Both the position numbers and the translations under genes were made by a program. This document shows positions 10,292 to 23,369 of a stretch of DNA of 59,754 nucleotides, piece by piece (position 1 is the stretch's first letter; every line of letters starts with the position of its first letter). Source of the DNA: Gyrodactylus bullatarudis. Its lineage: Eukaryota > Platyhelminthes > Monogenea > Gyrodactylidea > Gyrodactylidae. The stretch spans positions 271,882-331,635 of the forward strand of contig SSNU01000173.1 in assembly GCA_012064415.1 (NCBI GenBank), in the 5' to 3' direction. A model generated the notes under the pieces. The model was not told the origin of the DNA. It did no database searches and saw only the letters and a program-made list of their open reading frames with translations.

Positions 10292-10631
10292 CTTGAATTA
10301 AAAGTTTATTAAGTAATCTGTTTTTTGATTTTAAATTGAGGTTCATCTTATTTAGTAATGGACTAGCCCATGTGGCTGAATGTTACAGTTTACAAATGGA
10401 TCCACCATGAAACTCTAAGAGGATTTAGAAATAATCCATGTATGCTACTTGGACTACTTCTAAATGCTCAGTCATTTCCATGTATGCAATGAGAGCGTTC
10501 TCACTAGGGTCTTTATAAAAACAAGTAATTTTAATATTGCATTGATTATACTGCAAAATTTACTCTTAATCGTCGCTGAGAAAAAAAAATTTTGCCACAT
10601 GCATGAAGATAGGTAAGCTAATTCGATTTAC
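10292..10631 (-). other. intron splitting FN3 module 8
   Basis: 340-base AT-rich intron with GTAAAT donor at 10631-10626; no other feature seen. Confidence 0.55.
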
Positions 10632-10901
10632 CTCAAGTGCACCTTTGAATATTTTCATGGAACTTTGCCATGTCAGAATGATTGTATCAAAACTCTGAGA
10701 TATACACTGAAATTTGTCGATACTCTGTTGGCTATTCGGATGAAACTCTTCTCTCGCGTGGATATTATTATTCTTTAGATTTCCATGGGTGATCTGATTG
10801 CCTCCAACACGGAATGCATCTGACCATGCTGATTCCTCTTGATGGAGATTGACACCGCTAATTCGAATGTAATATTCCTCCTGAGATAGGTTGAGGTTTG
10901 T
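10632..10901 (-). CDS. receptor phosphatase exon: end of FN3 module 7, start of module 8
   Basis: 90 codons, phase 0 on both sides, between acceptor CTTAATTTAG and donor GTAAAT. The first part (LSQEEYYIRISGVN, then SAWSDAFRVGG) is the F-G end of one fibronectin module. The second (SFDTIILTWQSSMKIFKGAL) is the A-B-C start of the next, with the conserved Trp. This open frame is interrupted by neither stops nor frameshifts. Confidence 0.8.
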
Positions 10902-12264
10902 CTAAATTAAGTTAATAGAACAAAATTAGTTGATATTGATACATCTTTGATTGATCGGCAATCAGTTTCCTCTATCTACATGTATGTAGTCAAACAAGTT
11001 TTGCACTTTTTATGAAGAGGGATTTATACAAAGATTATTATTGAACACTTGAAATGTATTAAAAATAGTCCTGTTTAATAGAGACCTCAAGTCAAACCGA
11101 ATAGTTTAAACATTTCAACTGAATAATTTTCAATGTGACCAGTATGAAAGAACTATTTTGGATTCTATTATTATACAATGAGATGTACTACAAGGGTAAT
11201 ATTTTTTGATTTGGTTCGATACTCTTAAAGGATAATTTTGTGACTAATTTAAATACGTTTAGTATTGCCTAATGATTGATCGAGTAAATCTATACAGTTT
11301 AGAGAGTATCAAGAAAATACACATCACTTTAACCATTTTTATATGTATTATTGCATGCTAATAACATTATAGTTTACAAATTCAATTATTATGCAGAATA
11401 TGGATAAAATGTACTAGAGGTTTCATCCTCTCTTTCTTTCGCTAAATCTCTCCTTGTGTGTAAATGTATCGGGAAACATGAAAAAATTGGTTGTCAAAAA
11501 ATAACTATTTCTGCCTTGTTTTTCTTGGGTTCGTTTTTGCTTATTTAAAAAAAAATAAGAATACAATAAATCTACAATGATACAGATATTGAAATGCTCT
11601 TAATTAAAGAAAAAATGCATGTAAATGATTATGGTATAACTGTGAATTTAGTATAAAAAGTAATCAATAGATTTTACTTCAAGTATTTTTTCAAAAGGGA
11701 AAGGATTCTGAACTCGTGTCTCAAAATTGAGGGATTGGCATTTGAATCAGACACGTGATCTTTCCGTTTAGTCCGAACAAATGCGTAGTTTGAGATAAAT
11801 ATCAGTGAATCATCAGTAAAAGGTACATTTTAACTTGACAATTTTTTCTACAGGTTCAAGATATAAAATTAAGATAAGAAAAATACAGTACTTGAAAGTT
11901 TCATTGCCTGTTTAAAAGTATCAAGCAGGTTAAAGTAGTATTTAAAATGTTCCAGAAAAGTTGCAGGTTTGCCAAGTTGGAAACACTTGAATTTGTTTAC
12001 ACCAACCACAAGGAAAAACCAAACGTTATAATCATAAAATGCACTTGGAACGTATTTCCACAACACACCACCAAATTCTTTCCTATGCAATAATTTTGTT
12101 TTTTTCCTTACAAAAAGGGTGGATATGAAAAGTTAAACAAAAAAACAGAATGAAATGAGCCTCTAAGAGGAAAGAAAGATTTGGGGAAGCAAAAAGAATC
12201 GAGTTAATGATGGAAAATCGGGATTAAATTAAACTATTTACAAGACACACGAAATAAGGAAACT

Positions 12265-12290
12265 CATTATTATTATTATTATTAATTATT
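12265..12290. repeat. (ATT)n microsatellite
   Basis: Short run of ATT units, slightly interrupted, inside an intron. Confidence 0.8.
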
Positions 12291-13201
12291 AAGTTATTGA
12301 TAAAAATGCAGAGTAAAATTTTACACAATTTGAAAATATGAACTATGGGCTTTTGGAAATGATATTGAATCTTCTTCATTTGTTCTCCATGCATTAATGA
12401 TGCAAGGGAAATAAGAAGAAAAGGAGCTTAATTTATGACAGAAAGACTCCCAGCTTCATTGATAAGCCAAAATCAATTGATCTAAAGACTCTAACAGAAG
12501 CTTTGTATAAACACACAGATAGAATTCATGATAAAGTGTGATACTTATAAAATCACTCGGGTAATCCTACCCTAGACTCAGATCTGCTCATTCAAGATTA
12601 TTCAGGTGAAAATCAAAAAAATCCTGAGTACACGCTGCTTTTTTAATTAGTTAAAAATCAATCTAGAAGAAATACTGGCTTCTGTATATATATATTGAGA
12701 GACTTGTAGGCGTAAAAGTTGTTAACCTTGGGAAATCAACTAAAACCAATACTACAGATATTAAATGAGAAAAATTTTACAACAGATTCTTGTATTTTGA
12801 GAGGATTAGAGGATAGGAGAAGAATAGAGAGACCTTAACGATAAACCATGGTTCCAAATTAAACAAAGGCGCATATGATATTGAGATATGGATATGGTAG
12901 CGGCAAGGTTTGATTTGATAAATATCAAACAATAAATGACGTTTTTTGTTACATTTATTTCTGAACAAAGGAATGAATCATATTAACCTCCCAGTGTAGA
13001 TTTAAACATCCTGACGAAATTATAAAAACATATTCTTGACAGGAATTTTCATGTGTTGAAAAGAAAATTTCCATCTAAAAATGTAAAACTTTTTAGTCGT
13101 TTCTTACATGGTCTCTTAATTTGAATTTTTTCGTCACGACCAATGCTAATTTTTCAAGTGAATTGGTTCTAGTTTATCTAAATTGTATTAATCATAATTA
13201 C

Positions 13202-13437
13202 TAGAGCCTCAAAAAGTATTCAAATGCTTATCTTAGTCAGCTATTCTGTTCTGGGAACTATTTAAAACAACAAATTTTCTTATATTAATGTATCAGGGTT
13301 CAAAGTTACAACTTATATCAAAATGTATTATTTTTGAAGATAAGGTGTATTAACAATGAACTCACTTGGTTTACTTGTCAGTAAAATAATAACTTAAAAA
13401 TTGGACATATTCTTTAGATCTCTTTTTGGAGGCTTTA
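13202..13437. mobile_element. hAT-like MITE, 236 bp
   Basis: Left end TAGAGCCTCAAAAAGT; right end, read on the minus strand, TAAAGCCTCCAAAAAGAG. Flanking octamers ATAATTAC (13194-13201) and GTAATCAC (13438-13445) agree at six of eight positions and fit the nTnnnnAn hAT target rule. It shares its terminal motif with the element at 312-717 and has no coding capacity. Confidence 0.55.
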
Positions 13438-14506
13438 GTAATCACTATTTGAAGATGTATGACTGAACTTATAGACTTTTAAATAAAAAAACAGCTAGAA
13501 AGGCGTAAGATAGGAAAGGAGGGCATCTGAAAATACTAAAGAGTTTTTAATGTAAATACATATAAAATGGAATAAGGAAAGGTTTATCTATCGGTATTTT
13601 CATCGTAGAGTTTATTTTAAAATTCTCCTTTTCAAAATAATCTTCAGACAATTTCCTATTATCAAGTGAAATTATAAACAAACAGTCCAGTTAAATTTCA
13701 AGAGATCAGAAAGATAAATTCGAGGGAAAAATCGAAATTTGCATCTGAATCAAATTACAACTTGATCAATTAAAAAGACTAAAGATTTGACTACTCTTGA
13801 GTTTTCAGCCCTATCTAGCAGAAATGAAGGACTTTTTCCAGAGTTAATGGACTCATACATTTAGAATTTTAAACAATGAAAAGACCAGTAAGGAATTTGA
13901 GGTTTTTTGGAAGATGAAATGATTAAAAAGTAAAGAGGGAGCAAATGAAGAAACCACTTAGGGGTTCATTGGAAAGTGTATTTTCCAAACTAAATACTCA
14001 AGATGTTGGAGATTCATTCATCATTCCAATTTATAGTCCTGGAGACATTAGGAAGAAAATATTGCCCCCCTCTAAGCAATCCTCATTAAAAATTTGAAGA
14101 AGTAGATGAACAATCTTTATTTAACTGAACACAAGGTTAAGATTGCATAATTCTTTTATTCCCTTCCAGCAAATGTAAAGCACATCTCCTCAGTCACTCT
14201 CTGGTGAACGAGAAATATCACACGAAGGAAAAGGTTTCACTGATGACTCATACTGAATCAATATATACCCTAGAGAGAATTATGGTTTGGGGAGGGTGTT
14301 TAGGGCACACACAGAGGAGTGTATCAATCCAATTAATGATAAGAATTTTATGTTGTCATTCACAAAAAAATAAATAAAGATACTGCCTCAGATTTACTGT
14401 CATGTGACCCTACTCATCAACATTAATAATACTTTTGATGCGAGGAGGTTATCCAATGAAATTTGTAAAATAGGCCAATTAAATCGTTTCATAGTTTTGC
14501 TTAATA

Positions 14507-14516
14507 GGGGGGGGGG
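14507..14516 (+). repeat. run of ten G
   Basis: Homopolymer G10 in an AT-rich intron; a similar run lies at 53845-53854. Length may vary between assemblies. Confidence 0.8.
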
Positions 14517-14891
14517 TTATATTCAATAGTTAGGTAGGTTGTAAGCTAATTCTGTTATTACAACAGTTTTTATTTTGGGATAGAAGAAGCGAAAGGATTC
14601 TCGCTACTCGCAATCCGATAATTAGTTTTTTACATTTGAAATGAAACTGTTGAAATTGTTTTGTACTTTTGAAAATATTTTCAGTGACACCGAAAAAAAA
14701 AATAAAATTACAAAAAGGCATTCTATTACGTTCAGGGAAAAATGTACAATGAAAGCTCAATTTGCTTTTCAATTTTAAATACAAAAGAATAAATACAGAA
14801 TAAAAGTCCTCCCAAATTTTGCTATTCATTCTTACAAAGGGGAAGGGAGGGAGGAGAGGAATAAATTGAAGTTTTAATGGAAAAGACTTAC

Positions 14892-15073
14892 CAGAGTGAA
14901 TTCTGTAACTGGGCCATTTGTCATTTCCCTGCTCCAATGGTTCTTATCGGGGGAATCATGGGTTGCATACCATACGATAAAGTTTAAATACTTTTCCAGA
15001 CTCTTTACACTCCAGGATATCCTTATGGCGTACTGGCCTATCCGGAAACCGACAATATTCTCTGGTCTGGACA
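14892..15073 (-). CDS. receptor phosphatase exon: first part of FN3 module 7
   Basis: 182 bases between acceptor TTTGTATTAG and donor GTAAGT. It reads SRPENIVGFRIGQYAIRISW, then YLNFIVWYATHDSPDKNHWS, a clear fibronectin III A-to-C' region with P-x-N start and I-x-W core. Leaves in phase 0 into exon 10632-10901, where the module ends. Confidence 0.85.
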
Positions 15074-16932
15074 CTAATACAAATTAGACACATAAATATT
15101 TTTTATGATTTTGATGAAAACACACAAATAAATGAGTTAAAATAATAATTTAAATTCCGCATCGTTTAACACAGAGAAATAAAATGGAGGTGACCTGTGG
15201 AAGATAATTTCAACATTAATGACCTCCAACAAAAGTTTATTCATACACTCAATTGATATACTCAAAAGAGAAACTATTTTCTTTTTTTGTAGAAGATTAA
15301 AGGACCTTCTTTTGAGAGGAATCGTAGTTGATACTTTACATCGGGTAGTCAGATATTTTGGATTCCATAAAGAAGTTGGCCAATAGGTTGTTAAAATGAA
15401 AAATTCAATCTGGGCGAAAATAGGGCCATTTATAAATTTCAAAAAAATACGTCAACGTTTGAGCTCGAAAATGTTATTGACTTAGGAGGTTTGAAACCAT
15501 CAAATACGAATTTGATGAGAAAATATTGAGGCATCACGAAGGAAAATAACTCAGATTTTTACTTTTTCTTAAAAATGACGTGTTTGTATGTATGAGTGCA
15601 AAGATTAAAAACTTATCGGCTCATATTTTTGGCTGTATATCTCTAGGTTTAGATGATTTATTTTGAAAAAAAAAGTATAGAATCCAGTTTCTAACAAACA
15701 ATACGATCAAATTTAAGTTTAGTAATTGGGGAAGCAAATATCCCTCTTGAAATCAATCAAGAACTGTTGATTAAGAGTACAGCCACAAATAATTCGATCC
15801 AATTTTATTTCATTTCCTTGAATAAAGCGAGTTGATATTAAAATGATGGTGTTGTTCAGAATGAAATAAAAAAGGCTCTCATCAGTTGACCTGTGGATGG
15901 TTTTAGCTGAGTGACCTCTATCTCTTTAATACATTTTTCAATTTAAAAAATTTATTCATACAACTTCATAAATGCTCAAAAACTCATAAAAAAAGAATAC
16001 AAGATGCATGGAGTGTGCGGTGGAAGCACTGAGAGAAATGGACATGAATCGTTCTTTGTTGTTTTTCAGCTATATTTTATTTCTGCGAGAGAGTGAGAAA
16101 GAGCAAATAATCGATAGAAAAATTATTCATTTGTTGAGAAGGTGAAAGATTAAAGATACCGTTTCTGGTTACGCAATGAAAGAATATTTGAGAATGAGCA
16201 GAAATTGTCTGGGAAATTAACAACTGGAAAGATTTATGGGCTATTTTTTATTACTTTGGACATTTTTTAGGCGGTAATCAAATTAGTAACTCGATTTTAT
16301 ATCTTTGTAGACATTTCTTGGGGAAGCTTATAAAAGCTGTGTAAAATCAATAGGAAAATTTTTTTGTTCCATGATGGAATCTGAAATCTTCAATAAAAAT
16401 TAGTAAAAGTAGATTTACTAAAAGTTTGCTGACTTAAAAGACTTGATGGTCGCTGTTGAGTAGAGAGCAAAAATAATTTATGAAATATTTCTATCGAATG
16501 GGAAAAATTGGTTACAACTACATCATTTTCAGTCTTAATTAAATACGAAACCAAATTTGTAAATTTCTTTAGTATCATAGAAAAAGGGTCTCCTGACTCA
16601 TAGAAATAAAAAATTTTATTAATTTGTAATTAAAGTTATCCTTGAATTGAAGAAGGAGGACGCATAGCAATGGGAAAGTTTATGATACAGTTGGTTTCAG
16701 TTAGTAAAACCCTGCTTACTATTCTTTTATTCTTTTGAAGGGTGTGTGGGGAATGTTTACAAATATCTCTCTATCAATAACACACTGTATTTTCTTTCAT
16801 CGGGATAAATTTCTTTTTTTTATCAACTAATATTTGAGGTTAAATAAACTAGGTTCCATAGAAATCAACATGTATTGCTTTTTGAATAAAAGGTGATAAG
16901 TAACAAGGTTGAATCATACATTAGAGACTCAC
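15074..16932 (-). other. intron between FN3 modules 6 and 7
   Basis: AT-rich intron of about 1.9 kb with no element or RNA that I recognise. Intron phase 1 at a domain border is normal for extracellular modules. Confidence 0.55.
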
Positions 16933-17217
16933 ATGGTGGTTCAATGAGAATTTTATCTGTCCAAGGACCAGTTCCAGCTGAATTTACTGCCCTAATGTAG
17001 AAGAGGAGGGCGACTTCAGGCTTTTCAATTTCGAAGCTGGTTGTGTTAACATTGAAAATCTTTTCAGTCTCTTGCTCTTGACCCCTTGTATAGCTTCTCA
17101 ACTGATATCCAAGGATTTTACCTTTACGATATTTGAGGGGTGGTGGTAGCCAGCGTAAAATTCCACGATTGTTAGGACTCTTTCCGTACATCCAATCAGC
17201 TGGTGCATCGCTAGGAG
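16933..17217 (-). CDS. receptor phosphatase exon: complete FN3 module 6
   Basis: 285 bases between acceptor TCTATTTAG and donor GTGAGT, phase 1 at both borders, so this exon encodes one whole module. PSDAPADWMYG, ILRWLPPPLKYRKGKILGY, FEIEKPEVALLFYIRAVNSA and GTGPWTDKILIEPP show every fibronectin III hallmark (W in strand B, Y-x-I-R-A-V-N in strand F, G-x-G-P-W). It is the best conserved of the modules here. Confidence 0.9.
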
Positions 17218-19030
17218 CTAAATAGATTTTAAAATTATGAAATCGTTAAGAACAGGAAGTTTATCATAAGAATGAGATTTATATAAAATATCATTGAAAC
17301 AATAAAATTACAAATAAATTAGAAAGAAGTACGAAGCAAGTTTCATAGAAAGAAGATAAAACCTGAAAAAACTCAGGAGAAAATGGCGAAAAGCTCACAT
17401 AAGAGAATAATCATGGTTCTTGTTTAATAGTATTGATAAAGGAATCATCTTTAATACTCAGATCCCCTGGGAGTTTATAAAAGATTCAATAAATTAGATT
17501 TGTCAGAAGCATGATGATTGCTTTCTATTTATGAAGAAAAGTAATCATTAAAAAAATTTCCTTTGACCTAGTTTATCCAAGGTTAGCTAATTTTTCTTCC
17601 AAGATAAGTTGAACCATAGCCACATTTGAGCTTATAAGTAAAGACTTGAACAAATCCTTATGAATTAAACTAAATAATCTTAGATTTTAGATTGATTTTT
17701 GGCATATTGAGAGATGATTTGTGAAATTTTAAGCATAATTAAAGCTTTTTTAAGAATATAAAACCAGATGAGGAATAATACTTTAAAAATTTCAATTAAA
17801 AATTATTCAAATACACCAAATGGTTCTTAAGATACTTGTTGTATCTTTGATAAATGTAACAGATTTTCTCTTGTACTTTAACCTGGATGGTGTATCAAAA
17901 ATTCTCGCTTTATGAGAATTTATCATCACAAGTTTTGGGAGATGTAATAAATCTACATAATAATTTATATAGCAATAATTGAAAATTTATATATATATTG
18001 TACAAATACAAATTATTTATCTCAAGATCTTGGAAACCTGTTGCATTTTCTTTAATGTCATCTTAACCAAGTACTTTTACGGCATTGATCCGAGAATACT
18101 TGCAACTCAAGATGAAAAAGTATGACCAGAAAATCCATACTCCTTCTATCTACAAACGAGAGAGTATGTCAGTTTCAGTATATGAAATCGGAAAAAGTTT
18201 GGTTTAATCTGATTGGTTCTCTAGTATTTGAGTAGAATCAAGCTTGAATGAGCAGATTTCTGCGAGTAATTTCAATGTTTCCTAGTTTATAACTCTCTCT
18301 AACTATCATGTTAGTATTTGTTCAGGTTTAAGATTAAGTCTGTTCAGTAGAAGAAAAGAGCCAAATCGCCTCAGAATTGAAATAAATCAATAAATACACA
18401 CATGAGGAACCATTCCCGTATCATACCATATTCTCTCTTATTGCAAAGTGTATATTGAAGAAATGGGATAGAGGCGAGGTCAGTAGTGATGGGATATGTG
18501 AAAAATAAAACTTGTTTCCAATACCCACAAGATAGAATGATAGGTGTATGCTTGAGCGGGGTAGGAGTAATAAAAAAACTGTATTTTTTATGCCTCCTAT
18601 AAATTTATTATAAAATTAAATTATTATTACGATTATTATTCCCTGTGCAATTGAGATTCTCTGGGCTGGTCAGAATGTGCCTGTCATGAAAATTTTTTTA
18701 TAGTCTTTTCTTGGATCATTCCGTCCCTTTTGAAATGGGAAAATTTTTTAGATTGTTCAGAATTACAACTTTCTTCATAGTACCAATTAGAATTACAAAA
18801 ACTTTTAGATAAATGTGGAGTAACGTAACGTCTATAAAAGGGCCTTTGATACTATTTTTACGAAAAAATTCGAAACAATAAATAATCTTTAAATCAGTCA
18901 GTATGTTTATAAATAAACTATACAGTACGAAATTAGTATATCCTAAATTCTTTCTCAAATGTCTGATGATCTTTATAGTATGCAGATATAAAGCAAATTA
19001 ATATCAAGTTGGGAATCTACGATATTTACA

Positions 19031-19202
19031 AAATGGGATTTTGGCGCCAAATCAAAATTTGAAAAATGAATTTTTTTCTTCAATTGTTAAAAGTGGGCAA
19101 CATGAGTCGGATTCCAATAATCTTTAAAAATTCGAATTTTTGATAAAAATATCGAGATTTCTGTAAAAATCGTAGACTCCCAACTTCATATCAACAACTT
19201 TT
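19031..19202. repeat. dispersed repeat copy 1
   Basis: Shares with 38251-38460 the blocks TGGGATTTTG, GTGGGCA.CATGAGT.GGATTC, AATTCGAATT, TGAAAATATCGAGATTTC and CCCAACTTCATATCAA. No ORF, terminal repeat or poly(A) tail is evident, so the class is unknown. Confidence 0.6.
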
Positions 19203-20016
19203 ACATTAACGAGACGATAAGAAAGCGAATTGAGTAAAAAAATCAAAATTGATATATAACGATTCTAAATAAAATTCAAATGGGAATTCGTTTTAATAAG
19301 GATTCTTTTGACCCCGTCTTAGAAGGCCGATTTTCTTTTGAATTTCCCATCTACTAATAAGTAGGTCATTTTATTCAATTTGAGAGATGTCCTTGAGACT
19401 TGGAAATCAGGCAATTTATGTCTTCCAAATAGAAACTGTAGTTACTGTGAAACATTTAGCTCAATTGATAGGTTTGAAGCAGAGATTATCCACAACTAGG
19501 GCTAAAAAATCGACAAGAGTCTTGATCGTAGTATATTTATCAAAATTAGTCCTCTCTTTTTTTCAGATGTTTTAATTAATGTGAGAAAATATTCTCCGTG
19601 TCAGATTATTATTTCTGGATATATATGACATGTTCTGCTAAGAATCATAATATAATATATACCCTACTTATTGTATATAGGTTGTCATTTGCTAAATTAT
19701 CCTTCTTTTTTATTTTTCTAAATTTCTTGTCTATACGTGACAATGTACAAAGTTGACATTTTTTATCATTTGTAACTTCTTATGAGGATGACGATGAATC
19801 ATTGAATTCTTTCTCAATGATACCGTCACTTTTCTATTGTTGTTCCATGATTAACTCATGGGATTGTCTCATCATTAGGTCGGCGCTGACGTCAGTCAAG
19901 TTTCATCTTTTTAATAGTTTATGCATGTAATTCAATGCTACTGTTATATGGCTTAAATCTAAGGCTCTTCTCGTAAAAATTCCATAATAGTGTGCTATAA
20001 GTTCTATTTACTTACA

Positions 20017-20187
20017 GTAGATTTAATTGGGATGTAACCAATAGGAATACCAAGGTTTTTAGATAAAATTGAAGAGATTTCAGGTTACAAGCGTCTCATC
20101 CACTGAAGAAGGTACTTTACTATCTCAGTACGGAAACGTCTGGAAGAGGCTTCGGAAAAAGGTTGGTTATATCCCAATTAAATCTAC
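20017..20187. repeat. 171-bp unit with 26-bp inverted ends and an internal hammerhead-like motif
   Basis: GTAGATTTAATTGGGATGTA (from 20017) is repeated inverted as TATATCCCAATTAAATCTAC (ending 20187); the arms match over about 26 bases with a few mismatches. Between them lies the ribozyme-like motif at 20095-20148. A decayed relative is at 4476-4597. Such a unit could be a small non-autonomous element related to hammerhead-bearing Penelope-like elements. Confidence 0.55.
20095..20148 (+). ncRNA. hammerhead ribozyme-like motif (type I layout)
   Basis: Read 5' to 3': stem I strand CTCATCCA (20095-20102); core CTGAAGA (20103-20109, matches CUGANGA); stem II GTACT (20112-20116) with AGTAC (20127-20131); core GAAA (20133-20136); C then GTC (20138-20140) as the cleavage triplet; stem I strand TGGAAGAG (20141-20148). 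Stem I pairs at seven of eight positions and stem II at five of five. Helix III is reduced to C-G, similar to the very short helix III reported in Penelope-like elements. The pair next to the core in stem II is G-G instead of G-C, so activity may be reduced or lost. Confidence 0.45.
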
Positions 20188-20400
20188 TAATTTTTATTAG
20201 AGAATCAGATTCCATCATGGAACCCAACAATTTTCCTATCTATTTACTTACATTTTTCCCTTTTTCTATAATGGAAATTACCAGGAAATCCAACTCCCAA
20301 ACGATAATAAGGTAAGAACAGATTTAGCATTATTGATTTTTTTTGTCTGAAAAACCATTTTTGACCATTTTCACACATTCGAAAATTTTTCAACTTTCAA

Positions 20401-20527
20401 AATAATAGGATTTTGGCACTGAATCGAAATTTGAAAAACTACCATATTTTCCTAAAATTAATTTTCTAAAAATCTTCAACATATTCGAATTCTTGATAAA
20501 AATACACTCTTAAATTTCAAAGTTGAA
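20401..20527. repeat. dispersed repeat copy 2 (degenerate)
   Basis: GGATTTTGGCACTGAATCGA and ATTCGAATTCTTGATAAAAA match the corresponding blocks at 19031-19202 and 38251-38460. Confidence 0.45.
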
Positions 20528-20730
20528 GCGCGAAAAAATGCAAATTTTTTATGACTTTAACTAGCATAATTCACACTCTATATTTAGGGAAAAATCATTC
20601 AATGGATAGACATTTCCCATAATACAAATTTCTATTAGAATAAAATGCCTATAGTTTCATACAAAACAATGATAAATACTTCTTTATCCGTCTTTACACA
20701 TTTCCATGATAAAAGCCAAGTACAACCAAA

Positions 20731-20744
20731 GAGAGAGAGAGAGA
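20731..20744. repeat. (GA)n microsatellite
   Basis: Seven GA units in an intron. Confidence 0.8.
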
Positions 20745-21013
20745 CCCGATATCCAACTTTTATATATTCGCAGACACAAGATGGGCAAGAATGACTCATC
20801 TCACATTACAAGGTTGAAAACGGTAATAATTCGAGGGAATAAACTTTTCCAATGAGGTTAACATTAATTTTTTCAACGATAAAAGGAAAAACTACCATTA
20901 AAATTTTATTAGACGTGTAAATTTTCTTGGAGAAAAATACACCGTCTGCAAAAGGATGAAGAAAGACAACCTCATGTTGCTAAGAGAATTTTCTCCATAT
21001 CCACAAGACTCAC

Positions 21014-21106
21014 GTTGATCTGGAATTTTGATAGTCTGTTGTATTTCTTCACTTTTTCCGGCTTCATTCATTGCTGATACATGGAATTCGTATTCTGCTC
21101 CTATCC
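21014..21106 (-). CDS. receptor phosphatase exon: end of FN3 module 5
   Basis: 93 bases between acceptor ATCCTTTTAG and donor GTGAGT. It reads IGAEYEFHVSAMNEAGKSEE, the strand F motif (G-x-E-Y-E-F-x-V-x-A-x-N-x-x-G-x-S) of a fibronectin III module begun in exon 23370-23696. Split codons on both sides are completed by the neighbours. Too short for an ordinary ORF scan, but the phase and motif are unambiguous. Confidence 0.85.
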
Positions 21107-23369
21107 CTAAAAGGATAAAAGAGGATAAAAAGAGGAATTATTGATAAATAGGTGAAATACAATGGAGGTAAATTATAATTAATTAATCGAATCGATAACC
21201 TGTGACTTTTTGAGGTCACCGAAAAAACTATATATAAAGGGGTCTGTATGCACATGGGATAGGTTTGAATTGAAAATAACCCTCACACACATTCATAATA
21301 AACACAGTGAAATATTTCAAACTGCGTAATAAGTTTGCCTTTATTTTTATTTACTACTACAACTCTGTATAATTGGCAAGAGTTCATTCATGGAACAAAG
21401 TCATTGAAACCGATATTCTTTTCAATCATAGTTTAAATGCATTTTATAAAGACTGGACTCGTTTTATCTTATCATTAAGATGAGGAATTCCACAGATATT
21501 CAGGAAAGAGAATCTGTACTAAAATTAATCAGTACTCAAAAGTTTACAGAGAAATGATAGTTTACTCATATTCATTGAGTGGTGACGACTAGCTTTTGGA
21601 AAAATACATTAGATTGTTGAATTTATTAGATTTAGAACGTTTTTCATAGCTAGGGAAAGTTCATTTAAAGAAGGAAAAATTCTTTCATGTCATTCAACCC
21701 AATGTATGTCTCATTTGGAAGAATCATTGATAGAGACGATTTTTTATTGCCTGATAAAAAAATTTATTGGAAAGTACTTTGGGTGTAAAATGACAAGTCT
21801 ATGTTAACCACATTCCTCTTGTTGTTGGCTTTATGTCAAGAATCGGAATTTCTTTCCGAGTTACAGACTTGTGATTTTATCTCTCCTAGCCTTAAACTTT
21901 CATTATTGATCTCTCTTTCTTAAGTGTGTGTATTCATCTAGCCGGTGAAATCTTTCTTTGATTTCAGTCATTAGGGGACTAAATTCTTAATTCCCTTTTT
22001 ATGTTCCATCTCATGGTTTTGATACATTTAGATGAGGTGACCTCATATCACAATAAGTAAGGCTAAGTGTGCAATGACACGATGACAGGATTTTTTCTGT
22101 ACAACAAAGCTGTTTATTTTGATTGTAAGGAAGAAATATTCAGCTACTTTAATCATAGCAATTCAAAACAAAATGGAATAACAACTTTTACATAGTAATC
22201 GATTTGAAATTCTCGAAGGAGGATATATTATATGGGACAACCTTTATGATTTTGACTGGATGGGACAAATTTTTACTGGTTGATATCTTGTTCTGTTTTT
22301 TTCGTTTGTAAAATAAAATAATTTGATGCCAGAATTCTCTGAAAAGAAGAGTGCATATTATACAAGGTTATGCAATGTGTATGATACAGAGGCGAGATCA
22401 CCTATGAAAAACAAAACAAATAATAAACGATACACGCAAAGATATGTATATGATGAAGACACTTGAAGAATTGACCTTTTTTGAAAATTTTCAGAGCAAT
22501 TACTACTGTACTGCATTAGTGGTAGTTTCAATGAACAATTATTATTATTGGGGAAGAATTTGATTTCTTTTCTTTTGAATAGACTGCATGCCATCAATTC
22601 AAAAGTACAGATTGCAAAACAGGGGAGTTTGAAAAAATTCAACCGTTTATATTTCACGTGTAGTTATTGGTTGATACAATTTGAACAGAGCTAGTCAGTT
22701 GACGTCATTACGTTGACAATTGTGATCTCAATATTCTAGAAATATGTTTCATTCAGATTTGGAATCAGAAATCTCCACATCGCCATGTAATTTGATTTGA
22801 ATTATCAATTTCAGTTGTTATTATATCAAAAAAAGGTTTAAATTGTTTACTTCCAGCTTATAAAATAGAGAGCAAACGAATAAAAGCAACAGTTTTTTCA
22901 AAATCTCTCGTTGTCTCAACCAGAGGAAGTTGAGATTATAAAATTACCTCATTGGTTTCTTTTAGTTAAATGCCGATAAACTTTAGTGAACAAACTTTAA
23001 TTGATTGCCGATAAAGGGGAGGGGGAAGGGTGGTGTAATTTGATTCCAAATTGAGTTATGATTTTTACCTCTCAGATCAGAACCAGATCGCTGTGAGAAG
23101 TAGCATCTCCAAGTAAAATTCATCTTAATCTTAGACAAAAATGTGAACTTTAACTAGAATAGTAGTATTAATATAAAAACAGAAATCTCTACCCCCAGAG
23201 TACTTCATACAAAGCAATTGTGGTTTTTCTTTCTCAGTAATTTTAAAAATACATTCTTTTTTCCAAGTCTGTGCATAAAATAAAACATTGTGTATGGTTA
23301 ATTTTTGATTCTTTTTTTCAAAACAATCTGAACATAGTTGTTGCGATTAGATTCAGTTTGAGAACTCAC
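21107..23369 (-). other. intron within FN3 module 5
   Basis: AT-rich intron of 2.3 kb; apart from the GTGAGT donor at 23369-23364, no feature recognised. Confidence 0.55.

Larger units (their letters stand above)
10902..14891 (-). other. 4.0-kb intron within FN3 module 7
   Basis: AT-rich intron. It holds a hAT-like MITE (13202-13437), an (ATT)n microsatellite (about 12265-12290) and a run of ten G (14507-14516), the G run in an otherwise A/T context. Open frames here lack coding character. Confidence 0.6.
17218..21013 (-). other. 3.8-kb intron between FN3 modules 5 and 6
   Basis: AT-rich intron carrying two copies of a dispersed repeat (19031-19202 and about 20401-20527), the hammerhead-like inverted-repeat unit (20017-20187) and a (GA)n run (20731-20744). 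Confidence 0.6.

Noticed and set aside
19387..19575. Plus-strand ORF with VKHLAQLIGL, considered as DIRS/Ty3 RNase H region
   Set aside because: Only a few residues match; no palm motifs or repeats around it.
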